Below, piece after piece: positions 27,680 to 35,702 of a stretch of 64,000 nucleotides of DNA. The stretch comes from Spirosoma agri (lineage in GTDB: Bacteria; Bacteroidota; Bacteroidia; Cytophagales; Spirosomataceae), in contig NZ_JAAGNZ010000003.1 in the NCBI RefSeq assembly GCF_010747415.1, positions 310,001 through 374,000 on the forward strand. The letters run 5' to 3'. How positions within the stretch are numbered: position 1 is the stretch's first letter; the number at the start of each line of letters is the position of its first letter. The notes below the pieces were generated by a model, which did not search any database, was not told the DNA's origin, and was given only the letters and a program-made list of their open reading frames with translations. The position numbers were made by a program, and so were the translations under genes.

Positions 27680-27909
27680 TTAGGGAGACGACCTAAGACT
27701 CCTAAAATTACAAACTTTAGCATTCGCTCGTTCAGCGTAGGTCGACGATTGCTGACTTGCCCCATTAGAATCGCTTGATTTACCTGCCGACAATGCTGGA
27801 GCATTTGGGTGCAGTTCATTGATCCCCAAAGAGGTCGGCTTAGGGCAGTAAGTAGATTCACACGACATATAGCCGCTTCAGCCATACTATTATTTGTCAG
27901 GCTTTGCAT
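27680..27909 (-). pseudogene. 5' fragment of a DUF1569 (DinB-like) gene
   Basis: The minus-strand frame from ATG 27909 reads MQSLTNNSMAEAAI, then LSRPLWGSMNCTQMLQHCRQ, which is the conserved start of DUF1569 proteins (typically LW.KM...QMLAHC). The frame continues to GRLPN and then runs out of frame into the FtsX tail. DUF1569 proteins are about 150 residues long; only some 75 remain. The junction suggests a deletion that joined two unrelated genes. A hairpin repeat lies 46 bases upstream in the same orientation. Confidence 0.65.
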
Positions 27910-27954
27910 CACGCAGTTTTATAAATAGACATCCTAGTACCAATGTATTTAAAT

Positions 27955-27984
27955 TCTCATTTGAACGCTCCATATTCTGAGATG
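27955..27984 (-). repeat. Dispersed hairpin repeat copy
   Basis: On the minus strand it reads CATCTCAGAATATGGAGCGT then TCAAATGAGA; arms TCTCA/TGAGA. It lies directly upstream of the DUF1569 fragment. No other feature is visible between 27985 and 28269. Confidence 0.7.
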
Positions 27985-28269
27985 ACGAGGGGTTCATTTT
28001 TCTATTTTTATTCAGCTAAAGGCGTGTCTGTAGGCGAATTGAATGAAGCAAACGTCTTGAAGATAGTTGCATTATTCTCAGTTACGTTGCATGAGGGTCA
28101 TTATATTAATAAACTATTCTAAGATCACCCACCCCACAGAAGCAATGAAAACAGATCGGATTGTACGTTGAAAAGGAGAAGAACATTATTGTGTTGATGG
28201 AATATCAGTAGATTGGCCTGATCAATTGTAAGTAAAATAACTCTGAAACAGGATTAACCATACAAGTAA

Positions 28270-28598
28270 ATGTCTACAGAAGACTTTGTAAAAGGCTTTT
28301 TCCAACTAAAGCAAGAACTACTTGCTAGTTATTTTGAGCCCCAACATGATAAGACTATGGTGGCAGACATGATTCGACAATTGAATCTAGCCCCAAATGA
28401 TTCGGTAACTTTGTACAACGTGTTAGATGCTGCCATTACTGATACTATGTATACGATTCTCCTAGGTTTAGACGGTGAGCATCCATCGGAAACTGTCAAG
28501 AAATGTACAAACTTTATAGTGAGGAAGGGAAGGAGATTACAGGCTCAGGCAACATTGAGGGTTATGCTTATGAGTACTTTCATAACTCAAGGGGTTAA
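28270..28598 (+). pseudogene. Small cytoplasmic protein gene with a frameshift, possibly immunity-related
   Basis: The frame from ATG 28270 is protein-like to about 28480 (SVTLYNVLDAAITDTMYTIL, LLGLDGE). There it changes: the original frame gives a cysteine- and arginine-rich tail, while the next frame gives SIGNCQEMYKLYSEEGKEI and EGYAYEYFHNSRG before TAA at 28596. The second version continues the protein sensibly, so one base appears to be missing near 28480 (GAG-CATCC). I recall similar small proteins but no named family. A 129-bp mobile element begins ten bases after the restored stop. Confidence 0.55.
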
Positions 28599-28608
28599 CA
28601 TAAAGTAA

Positions 28609-28737
28609 GTTGCTGTTGTAAAAGGCGACATTGATTAGATTCTCTTTTTTGACCTCCTGTTTTCTAGCCAAGACAGTGCCGAAATCGGCTCTTATAACGG
28701 CTTATCCAACCCCCTTTCCGATTTTTGCAACAGCCAC
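28609..28737. mobile_element. 129-bp non-autonomous inverted-repeat element, copy 2
   Basis: The left end is GTTGCTGTTGTAAAAGG, and the right end is ATTTTTGCAACAGCCAC. Its length equals copy 1, although the interiors differ. No ORF is inside. Confidence 0.65.
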
Positions 28738-28779
28738 ACCCTATATACTACATTCTCTTTACAATTAACATAATTTAAA

Positions 28780-28810
28780 TTGACTTACATAAATGCAAAT
28801 TATAACATTG
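28780..28810 (+). promoter_or_regulatory. Putative Bacteroidota-type promoter
   Basis: TTG at 28780-28782 and TAACATTG at 28803-28810 are separated by 20 bases. This fits the Bacteroidota pattern of TTTG/TTG, about 20 bases, then TAnnTTTG, with one mismatch. The expected start of transcription lies about 20 bases before the ATG of the next gene. Confidence 0.4.
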
Positions 28811-28836
28811 TAAGTGGGCTTGCATATTGATGATTT

Positions 28837-29509
28837 ATGAGAATTGTACTACTTCTAATTTTGTTTTCTTTGAGCTTAAAGGCACAAACTGTTGAAATAG
28901 CTTCTACTCTTCAAAAGGGGAATATTAGACCCGTTGTGCTAGAAAAAGTGCGGTTAGAGGTTTCGCTTGGGGCTAGCATTTCTCACTTGAATAAATACGC
29001 TCGTACTAAACCATTGATAAGTCCCTATGCAGAGTTAGGGGTATCAATTCCACTTGATATCCGAGCAAGACTTGTTCCAACAATTAACTATCAAGTATTC
29101 GGATCAAAAAGCAAGTATAGCCTTCCTGTCGGAGAAGCTACAGCTATTAGACAAGTTCCTTATTTATCAATACAAGTAACGGTGAGTTATTTAGTGTCGA
29201 AAATAACTAACCCTCACCGTTTTGAATTACAAGGGGGGATTTTTGGAGCAAAGAAATTAGACGATGTTACTATCAATAGAATTCCTAATCAGCCGATCAA
29301 AGTCAATTAACAGTACAATGGACATTAATTACGGATTAGTAGTTGGAGCTACTGCTAGCACAAAGGTTAATCAGCGCAATCGGTTAGGCATCGGGCTATT
29401 ATTTCAGCAAGGTATTCTTGATATTCGCCCTCCAATAGCTAAGCAATATACTGGCGAAGAAACGCTACGAACTCAAGCGTTAACATTAAGTACTTACATC
29501 TCATTGTAG
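28837..29509 (+). pseudogene. Secreted beta-barrel protein gene split by a frameshift
   Basis: The first frame begins with a signal peptide (MRIVLLLILFSLSLKAQ) and continues with beta-barrel-like sequence (SLGASISHLNKYART, YAELGVSIPLDIRARL) to NQPIKVN and TAA at 29308. A second frame picks up at once with STMDINYGLVVGATAS, NRLGIGLLFQQGILDI and the terminal TLSTYISL. Joined, they give a normal barrel of about 220 residues. A small insertion or deletion near 29305 explains the break; sequencing error is the alternative. It belongs to the run of small secreted proteins in this AT-rich island. Confidence 0.6.
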
Positions 29510-29715
29510 TTGCTTATATAAAGTAATTGAGATATACTATAATCTGCTTTTTTAATGTCAAATTCATTTTAAACCAAGTTAATGAGCTTATTAAAACGAT
29601 TATTATTTGCTAATGAGTCGATCTTCGTCAGGTTACTCATATTCATCGATAAACGAAGCGTAGATTATCAAGTCGACTTTGCTTACCATAATGCCACTTA
29701 TAAAACAAAATTTTT

Positions 29716-30369
29716 ATGCTGCGCACCTTTTCTCTTTTTACACTTTTTTCTACGTTTTTGGCAATTATTGGAATTACTACTTCACAAGCCCAATCATCTA
29801 TCCTTCAGTCCTATAAATGGGAAATTTCCTATGATGCATTGCCCCTTATTAATAAAGAAACAACAGCACAGAACCTGACGCTAAGGCGATTTATAACTAA
29901 TTCAAAAGGCACTACAGCTCTACGATTACAACTTAGAGGAGGATCTAAATCAAGCGAATTTACTGTAGCCTCTGACTACGTTTATGGACAAATTAATTTA
30001 GGTTATGAGTGGTATAAACCTGTTGACAAATTCTTATTCTATTATGGGCCCGAAGTCTCTTATTTTTACCAATACACAGATACGGGGTCCTATAAAGTAA
30101 ATCAGATGTTTCAACAGTACAGCCATGATAGAGTATTAGGCTTCAGCGGATTATTTGGCTGTAAGTACCTTGTAGGTAAGCATTTAACAATTGGTGCTGA
30201 GAGCAAATTGAGTTATTCCTTTTTCCGTTCGAGGTCTGAGAGAACGGACTACACCTTTTTCCCTTCAACGTCACAAACCGTTGCTACCGGAGGATTTTCA
30301 GCCGACAACAGTTGGCAGGTTGGGGATATAGTTGGCTTGGCATCAGTGAATATTGGATTTATCTTTTGA
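29716..30369 (+). CDS. Secreted outer-membrane beta-barrel-like protein
   Basis: A 217-residue protein. Residues 1-26 form a signal peptide (MLRTFSLFTLFSTFLAIIGI, ending SQAQ). The mature part shows repeated amphipathic strands (YVYGQINLGYEWYKPV, FLFYYGPEVSYFYQY, LTIGAESKLSYSFFRS) and ends SVNIGFIF with a C-terminal phenylalanine, as in outer-membrane barrels. I know no specific function. Another frame over 29582-29878 is a shadow without a signal peptide. Confidence 0.65.
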   Translation: MLRTFSLFTLFSTFLAIIGITTSQAQSSILQSYKWEISYDALPLINKETTAQNLTLRRFITNSKGTTALRLQLRGGSKSSEFTVASDYVYGQINLGYEWYKPVDKFLFYYGPEVSYFYQYTDTGSYKVNQMFQQYSHDRVLGFSGLFGCKYLVGKHLTIGAESKLSYSFFRSRSERTDYTFFPSTSQTVATGGFSADNSWQVGDIVGLASVNIGFIF

Positions 30370-30422
30370 CAGCTTATACCTTCGCTTGCATTGTTAATAC
30401 TTTATTTCCCTTTACATATTCG

Positions 30423-30462
30423 TAGTTATACAACTACTATCAAACGAATACCACTTTTTGCT
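30423..30462. repeat. Left arm of a 40-bp inverted repeat flanking a barrel gene
   Basis: This segment is the reverse complement of 31243-31282 with 39 of 40 bases identical (shared core TCGTTTGATAGTAGTTG). The two arms enclose exactly one gene (30506-31165) in about 860 bases. Confidence 0.8.
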
Positions 30463-30505
30463 TGATAACTGGATGATACTTTTATAAGAAAACAGTGATA
30501 TTGAT

Positions 30506-31165
30506 TTAGAAAGAGAACTTAATTTGTGTCTGGATCCCTAGTTGATATTCATGGTCACTGCTGACATGGTCAGAAACTTTTTGCACACTATAAGCTGCCA
30601 CAGGCTGAACAATGATAGTTAGTTTAGGCATTACTTGGTATTTTACCCCTAAGCCGAGCATCACATAAGGCTTTATAGCCGACAGATCATCAAGTTTTAT
30701 ATTCTCTTCATAAACAAAGCCCGGCCTGGCTCCTTGAACAGTCATTCGTTTGACGTAATAAGCGTAATCAAGCAATAGACCTGCCGAAATATAGGGGGAT
30801 AAACGACGAGTAGAGGGGATATAATTGACTAAAAGGGGTAGTTGAAACCTACGAAACTTTTCCGAGTAGCTTTCTGCTGGGCCAAGATAGAAGGAACCTG
30901 AAGAGTTGTTAAACAATAAACCAGCGGATATTGACCACTTTGCAGTAAAGGCATAGTTAGTAGTTAATCCAATGGAGTAGCCTTGATGGGATCCAACTGC
31001 CGGATTTGATGGGTTCTGTAAAGCTGATGGTTTAATAGTTATATCACGGTGATGCCAGGTTGGCGAAAACGTCAATGCATATGTAATTCGACCCTGAGCT
31101 TTTACACCAAGCGGCAACAACCAACTGATTATAAGAATGCTCAAAAAAGTAATCTTGTTTTTCAT
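30506..31165 (-). CDS. Secreted outer-membrane beta-barrel-like protein inside an inverted repeat
   Basis: A 219-residue protein with a signal peptide (MKNKITFLSILIISWLLPLG, cleavage near VKAQ). The mature protein has barrel-type strands (ITYALTFSPTWHHRD, YSIGLTTNYAFTAKWSISAG, LSPYISAGLLLDYAYYV, YVMLGLGVKYQVMPKL) and ends QIQTQIKFSF, again with terminal phenylalanine. It resembles the porin-like outer-membrane beta-barrel group common in Cytophagales. The gene is bracketed by a 40-bp inverted repeat, which would allow inversion or transposition as a unit; no recombinase gene is visible nearby. Confidence 0.7.
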   Translation of the reverse strand: MKNKITFLSILIISWLLPLGVKAQGRITYALTFSPTWHHRDITIKPSALQNPSNPAVGSHQGYSIGLTTNYAFTAKWSISAGLLFNNSSGSFYLGPAESYSEKFRRFQLPLLVNYIPSTRRLSPYISAGLLLDYAYYVKRMTVQGARPGFVYEENIKLDDLSAIKPYVMLGLGVKYQVMPKLTIIVQPVAAYSVQKVSDHVSSDHEYQLGIQTQIKFSF

Positions 31166-31242
31166 AAAAGTTGAGTAAGTTGTTGAAATTAGACGTTCGT
31201 CTATTACATAACACTTAAAGTAAAAATAAAACTAAGTCGTTG

Positions 31243-31282
31243 AGCAAAAAGTGGTACTCGTTTGATAGTAGTTGTATAACTA
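31243..31282. repeat. Right arm of the 40-bp inverted repeat
   Basis: This is the partner of 30423-30462. Its outer end (GTTGTATAACTA) abuts the ~130-bp element starting at 31285, and the same 12 bases recur inverted just after that element at 31416-31427. Confidence 0.8.
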
Positions 31283-31284
31283 AT

Positions 31285-31414
31285 GTGGCTGTTGCAAAAG
31301 TCTGGAATGGCTTTTATGGATAACGACTGTAAGCTATGGAAGGCTCTAGTAATGACCAATCATTACTCGTTTTACAAGCCGAACGAGATTTGTTCCGACT
31401 TTTGCAACAGCCAC
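31285..31414. mobile_element. 130-bp non-autonomous inverted-repeat element, copy 3
   Basis: Ends GTGGCTGTTGCAAAAGTC and ACTTTTGCAACAGCCAC are perfect inverted repeats over 17 bases. The flanks (GTTGTATAACTA left, TAGTTATACAAC right) are also complementary, so the full inverted repeat may be longer. Confidence 0.8.
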
Positions 31415-31427
31415 TCTAGTTATACAA

Positions 31428-31486
31428 CAGGTCTGAGGATAATGCAAACGATTTTATGATTGTCATTTGCATTATCCTCAGACCTG
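31428..31486. terminator. Long perfect stem-loop, probable bidirectional terminator
   Basis: Arms 31428-31448 and 31466-31486 pair over 21 bases (CAGGTCTGAGGATAATGC in the left arm) around a 17-base loop. It lies 93 bases downstream of the minus-strand gene at 31579. Confidence 0.6.
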
Positions 31487-31578
31487 TGCTACAGCTCATG
31501 CCCTAGGTACAACTTTATGCAATGATGAATCACTATCCTCATAAATGACTCTGGCAAGATCGGCACATAGTAGTCTTA

Positions 31579-32055
31579 TTAACTTTGATTTGAGAGCGGT
31601 ACACTCGTTAAAGAAATAAGTTTCCAAGAGTCCCCCATTCGCTGCATCAGTAGGGTTTGCCGGGTTTTTTGAGCCCACATATCTAGTCTGGCGCTATACT
31701 TGACCGAGCAAGTAACGGTGTAGTAGTCGCTGCTCATTGGTGTGAATTGCCAATTCCCATACTCGACTCGATCCGCCCGTTTCAATACAGAATCAGGGTT
31801 GGTTTGAATAAACTTTTCTATTTGGGCCCAACCCTCATAGGCTATAGCTTTCATGCCATCCTTTGTCTCTTGGAAAAATAAGATCCGTGTGTAGGGTAGA
31901 GGAGAAATAAAAGAAATTAGGCGGTTATGATTGCTGTTTTTGGCTGCAAAGTTGAATCGAACTATCGACTTTTTGATTGCCTCCTCATCTTGAGAATTTT
32001 GAGCGAAGCTGGTTAAACTACAGGCTAGAAAACCAATGAGCAAGAAGCGTTGCAT
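31579..32055 (-). CDS. Secreted NTF2-like (DUF4440-type) protein
   Basis: A 158-residue protein with a signal peptide (MQRFLLIGFLACSLTSFAQ). The mature part begins with the helix DEEAIKKSIVRFNFAAKNSN, followed by a beta-rich region (YGNWQFTPMSSDYYTVTCSV) and a closing strand QRMGDSWKLISLTSVPL. This is the order found in secreted NTF2/DUF4440-type proteins of Bacteroidota, whose function is mostly unknown. The long stem-loop at 31428-31486 probably ends the transcript. Confidence 0.6.
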   Translation of the reverse strand: MQRFLLIGFLACSLTSFAQNSQDEEAIKKSIVRFNFAAKNSNHNRLISFISPLPYTRILFFQETKDGMKAIAYEGWAQIEKFIQTNPDSVLKRADRVEYGNWQFTPMSSDYYTVTCSVKYSARLDMWAQKTRQTLLMQRMGDSWKLISLTSVPLSNQS

Positions 32056-32320
32056 ATAAGTGAAGGGGTTAGAACTAAACTAAATTGTAGTAATAATCGG
32101 CTCTTTTAGTGCTAAACGTTTGACAAAGAGTTTAATATATGTGAGTATACCAATAGATCAGCGTATACCCAAATAAGTAGCATACGCTTCTTGATATTTT
32201 TATGAAAGCGTTGAATGTGCTGTAGGCGACCAACGGAAGCTGTTAGGCGAGGTGCCGTTTGTCTGCCCCAATCAGGCTGTAGAAAGGCTCAAATAGGGGT
32301 CTGACAAAGCCAAAGTCCAC

Positions 32321-32451
32321 GTCCTGTAAAAAAAGCTGGTAAAAGTGATGGGCTGGCACAAGTTTAACCAGCGAGGTATTCGATGGATGGATAGCCTAGC
32401 ATACGCTAACAACCTATCTATTCCTCAATGAGTTACTTTTGCAACAGCCGC
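32321..32451. mobile_element. 131-bp element, copy 4, with a degenerate left end
   Basis: The right end ACTTTTGCAACAGCCGC is clear. The left end, GTCCTGTAAAAAAAGCTGG, matches the consensus GTGGCTGTTGCAAAAGTCTGG only loosely, but it falls at the exact family length. Residual coding sequence of unknown origin may lie just before it (32218-32320). Confidence 0.5.
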
Positions 32452-32479
32452 AAGGATTATATAACAAAATCTGTCTCGT

Positions 32480-32986
32480 ATGCTATTCACTTCCTCGAAG
32501 CTTCATTTACTGATTAAGCCTTTACAGTGGTTAACTGGTTTGATCCTGTTAAGCCTAATACTACTAGTAGGTAGCTGGGCTTGGCTAGACGGGGTGGAGC
32601 CACCTAGTCACGCAGTTCAGTCCCAGTGTGGCGATCAACCTACTTTTAGAATTAAGTCAGCTCCCATTTCAACGCCTACATTAAAGAGAGGTCAATCGCT
32701 CTTTATCAATCATTGTCAGTCTTGTCATGAGATGACCAGTACGAAACGGATTGGCCCGGGTTTACTAGGCGTTACTGTACGAGCACCCAGTCCAGCGTGG
32801 CTTATGAGATGGATTCAGAATCCTTCAGAGGTGCTTCAATCGGGAGATGCCTACGCGAACCAGTTAGTGAAGGATTATGCTCCGGTTGTCATGCCTGGCT
32901 TTCCCAAGCTCAAAGAGTCTGACTTAAAAGCGATCTTGAGCTACCTAGATAGTTACACAGTAGAGGGGGCAGGTTTTGCTGAATAG
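32480..32986 (+). CDS. Membrane-anchored monoheme cytochrome c
   Basis: A 168-residue protein. A hydrophobic segment at residues 17-36 (WLTGLILLSLILLVGSWAWL) is an uncleaved anchor. The heme motif C79-Q-S-C82-H83 starts the class I cytochrome c domain; IGPGLLGV follows, and the distal methionine is in VVMPGFPKL. DLKAILSYLDSY is the C-terminal helix. It should face the periplasm and carry electrons, but no oxidase or dehydrogenase is next to it. It starts 29 bases after the ~130-bp element, which may therefore supply or separate its promoter. Confidence 0.88.
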   Translation: MLFTSSKLHLLIKPLQWLTGLILLSLILLVGSWAWLDGVEPPSHAVQSQCGDQPTFRIKSAPISTPTLKRGQSLFINHCQSCHEMTSTKRIGPGLLGVTVRAPSPAWLMRWIQNPSEVLQSGDAYANQLVKDYAPVVMPGFPKLKESDLKAILSYLDSYTVEGAGFAE

Positions 32987-33030
32987 CCTTTATATCATAA
33001 GCCTCTTAACATAATTACCACTTATACAAC

Positions 33031-33417
33031 ATGAGAACTCAAGAGGCTTTTAATCAATGGCTGAACCGAATAACACTGTCTGATATGCCAGGTGCAGACG
33101 TAATAGCGTTCAATTTTGGAATTTTTGAGGACCAGCAAGTGGGTTATAAATTGTACATCGCTGGATTAAAAGTTTATGATTCAGAAGATAATGACTGGGC
33201 TACTGAAGAAGATTATATTCCGCAAGAGAGGTACTTCACCTTGTGTGTAAAATCTCACGAAGAAGACTGGAAGCAGGTACAGGATAAAGTAGTAGAAATG
33301 ATAAAGACGTACCAATCTACCCCGGACTACCTTGACTCCTTTTTGAGCAAAGCTAAAGCAGTAACTACAGGCTTTGACGATGGTGAACTGCTAAGAGTTA
33401 TATACTATTTTTCATAG
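33031..33417 (+). CDS. Small soluble protein, possibly immunity-like
   Basis: A 128-residue cytoplasmic protein without signal peptide. It has VIAFNFGIFEDQQVGYKLYI, an acidic block YDSEDNDWATEED and a closing GFDDGELLRVIYY. This order (FNL.E, strand, DxDWA, final FxDGxL) resembles small proteins that I have seen near polymorphic toxins, so an immunity role is possible, but this is inference from pattern alone. It lies 44 bases behind the cytochrome gene and 58 bases before a mobile element. Confidence 0.5.
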   Translation: MRTQEAFNQWLNRITLSDMPGADVIAFNFGIFEDQQVGYKLYIAGLKVYDSEDNDWATEEDYIPQERYFTLCVKSHEEDWKQVQDKVVEMIKTYQSTPDYLDSFLSKAKAVTTGFDDGELLRVIYYFS

Positions 33418-33475
33418 TCCGTCTTATATGTAATATACGGGCATAAGTTGACAGTAATTTCATGACATAATTCCA

Positions 33476-33606
33476 GTGGCTGTTGCAAAAGTCGCCACTT
33501 ATTCACAAGGGCTCCTTAGTCAGGCAGTTTCTGGCCGTCGAATGGCTTGCGATTTAATTGATAAACCGGGCTCTTTTATCCCATTCCAGACTTTTGCAAC
33601 AGCCAC
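33476..33606. mobile_element. 131-bp non-autonomous inverted-repeat element, copy 5
   Basis: Ends GTGGCTGTTGCAAAAGTC and AGACTTTTGCAACAGCCAC are perfect inverted repeats. The interior has no ORF. Confidence 0.8.
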
Positions 33607-33624
33607 GCCACTCATGTAACAAAA

Positions 33625-34344
33625 TTAGTGAGCATCATAATCAGTGAGAACTCGTACGACATCGTCAACAGTTAGTGTCTCGCCGGGGGGTATAAGGCTT
33701 CGATTCACATTGTCACCCATTGCTTGCAAAAACGATTTACGAGTTAGCTGAAAAGTGTGAAATAAGCCGTTTGGTAGCTTGAGGTAGTAATAGCGTTCTA
33801 GGCCCAAAAAGTAACCAATTAGGTAGGCGCTCCCGTAGGGTTGAGGTAGTAGTAACTTCATCTGCCGCTTGTAACTGCTAAACAACTGGGCATCCCCCTG
33901 GTAAAGAATTTGGTAATAGGTTGGGTAACCATGTTGGGTCAAGCGAACAAATTTGGCGTCCCAAATCTTAAAAGCAACTGGCTCCAATTGATAAGTGGTT
34001 GTATCTTGATTAAAGCGGCACAAAATTTCATTCGTAGCCACATTATAAGCGATCTGACAAGGGGTTTCGGCCATGCCTGTTTTTAGCTGAATACTACCAT
34101 GCTGCCAAGTGGGATAAGCCCAGTAAGGAGTGCCCTTCATAATTTGCTGGTTTTTTTTACCCAAGTTGAATAGAGTATATACTTGGCCAGTACTGTCCTG
34201 ACGGACATCACGTCCATGAGCTAAAGTAAAACGCATTCCCCCATTGTAAGCACTTGAGCGCGTACCGGATTGCGCCCAACTTAATGTCTGACTTAGCAGA
34301 CTAATGGTGAGTAGACTATTTAGAAAATGAGTGAGGACTTGCAT
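33625..34344 (-). CDS. Secreted protein of unknown function
   Basis: A 239-residue protein with a signal peptide (MQVLTHFLNSLLTISLLSQT, cleavage near SWAQ). The rest is rich in Tyr and beta-strand-like (YWAYPTWQHGSIQLKTG, YYQILYQGDAQLFSSY, LIGYFLGLERYYYLKL), with a C-terminal helix ending VVRVLTDYDAH. I do not recognise the family. It stops 18 bases after the mobile element ends and is not part of a visible operon. Confidence 0.55.
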   Translation of the reverse strand: MQVLTHFLNSLLTISLLSQTLSWAQSGTRSSAYNGGMRFTLAHGRDVRQDSTGQVYTLFNLGKKNQQIMKGTPYWAYPTWQHGSIQLKTGMAETPCQIAYNVATNEILCRFNQDTTTYQLEPVAFKIWDAKFVRLTQHGYPTYYQILYQGDAQLFSSYKRQMKLLLPQPYGSAYLIGYFLGLERYYYLKLPNGLFHTFQLTRKSFLQAMGDNVNRSLIPPGETLTVDDVVRVLTDYDAH

Positions 34345-35170
34345 AGATGTGAAGCAGATTAAGTGTTATTCGATAACTAGGTTCCTTGTATGGCTAAAGT
34401 GTTATGGTTTAATAAAGTAAAGAGAACGACCTAACTCTACAATAAAATAGAACTAAAAAACTGACTGGTACGCTGCATTTTGAAAGTTAATTACTTTAGG
34501 CTACTTATGGCTCTACTTTACAAGTAATGCGATCAGATTGGTTCACAGGAATAATGCAATTATTGTAAAGAAACTTGCTTCATTCCATTGACCTGTATAC
34601 ATGCCTTTTCCTGTATGCAAATAGGAAAAAAGAAATAACTTACGTCTCATTTAGGAGCCTTTTTTGCAACTGTTTGTTTTAGGATTGCAGTTAGATATCT
34701 TAATAACTGTCAATTTCAGTTCGTAGCATACGGAGTCGTAGGGGACGGATAGGGTTGGTCAGTTATTAAATGCCATAACGCTCCTTCGTCCCAAGTAGGA
34801 TCATTGAGTGAGTAAGAATAAACACACCTGGGCAAAATTATCGTTTTCGGCCCCTATTCATTGGCACGCTCACTCATCCGTGACGAATGCTGCCTAAAGA
34901 CTTTTGATTGGTAATCTAAAAAGAGTTAAATCGGCAAGGGTCTCCCCTTCGAGCCTGACATCGGGTCAAATGAAGCCGGACCAAACCGGTTGTCAATAAG
35001 GGCTGTGGCTGAGACTCAAGGCGCGTTTGCCAGAAGCCACCCATCAGCTTAAGACGGGATGCCTCGTCACGGACCGTTACCGGCATGGCTGATTAAGCAA
35101 CTTCTGAGCCAAATCGTTGTTCAATCAGCTAGCCCTGGTTTATCTTTGCCAAGAAACCGTTTTTTTGCCA
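34345..35170. other. 826-bp gap with two hairpin-repeat copies
   Basis: Copy one, 34643-34670, reads CGTCTCATTTAGGAGCCTTT then TTTGCAAC. Copy two, 34787-34812, reads CGTCCCAAGTAGGATCATTG then AGTGAG and is degenerate. The TTG-started frame before 35171 is an N-terminal extension without BLUF homology. I see no other gene. Confidence 0.5.
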
Positions 35171-35602
35171 ATGGAGTATTGCATCACCTACTTCAGTTCA
35201 GCCGTCAGCTCGACGACTGAACAGGTTGTTCTAGACATTATCAACGTAAGCCGGCAGAAAAATGCCCGTCTGGGTATTACCGGCGTGTTACTCTACATCA
35301 ATGGTCATATTGTGCAGGTGCTCGAAGGCCAGCAGGACCTGGTTGAGGAGGTATACAAGAGCATTCAGGCCGACCCCCGTCACACTGACGTTCGAACGGT
35401 TATTCGCCAACCCATTTCGCAACGGTTATTCGACCGCTGGCATATGGGTTACGAGATCCTAAGCACTCGTCAGTATGAGGAAGTACGTTCCCTTATTCCA
35501 ATCGATGCCCAATCGGCGGCTGCCGGGGATACCGAACAACCCGTTATTGTCCGGATGCTCAAGGGTTTCTTTGAGCTCAATAGCCTTCACCGGACTCCTT
35601 AA
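35171..35602 (+). CDS. BLUF-domain blue-light photoreceptor
   Basis: From the ATG at 35171 the protein has 143 residues and is essentially a single BLUF domain that binds FAD and senses blue light. The key residues fall at canonical positions: Y7 in MEYCITYFSS, N31 in QKNARLGITG and Q49 in HIVQVLEG. RHTDVRTVIRQPISQRLFDR and WHMGYEI complete the domain. The C-terminal 35 residues are short and carry no output domain, so it must act on a partner. The PAS histidine kinase 100 bases downstream in the same direction is the obvious candidate (inference). Confidence 0.92.
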   Translation: MEYCITYFSSAVSSTTEQVVLDIINVSRQKNARLGITGVLLYINGHIVQVLEGQQDLVEEVYKSIQADPRHTDVRTVIRQPISQRLFDRWHMGYEILSTRQYEEVRSLIPIDAQSAAAGDTEQPVIVRMLKGFFELNSLHRTP

Positions 35603-35702
35603 GCCTACCAACTGGTCGATTTATTCCCCGCATTAAGCCCGATTGGGATTCAAACGGCACGTAAATTTGTTTGGTTTTTATACACCCGTGTGCCGTGACT
35701 CT

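Noticed and set aside
29582-29878. 98-codon frame overlapping the barrel gene at 29716
   Set aside because: The alternative frame has a signal peptide and barrel strands; this one has neither.
1929-33606. The 130-bp elements as a CRISPR-like or attC array
   Set aside because: Copies are scattered, not tandem, and have transposon-type terminal inverted repeats without integron core sites.
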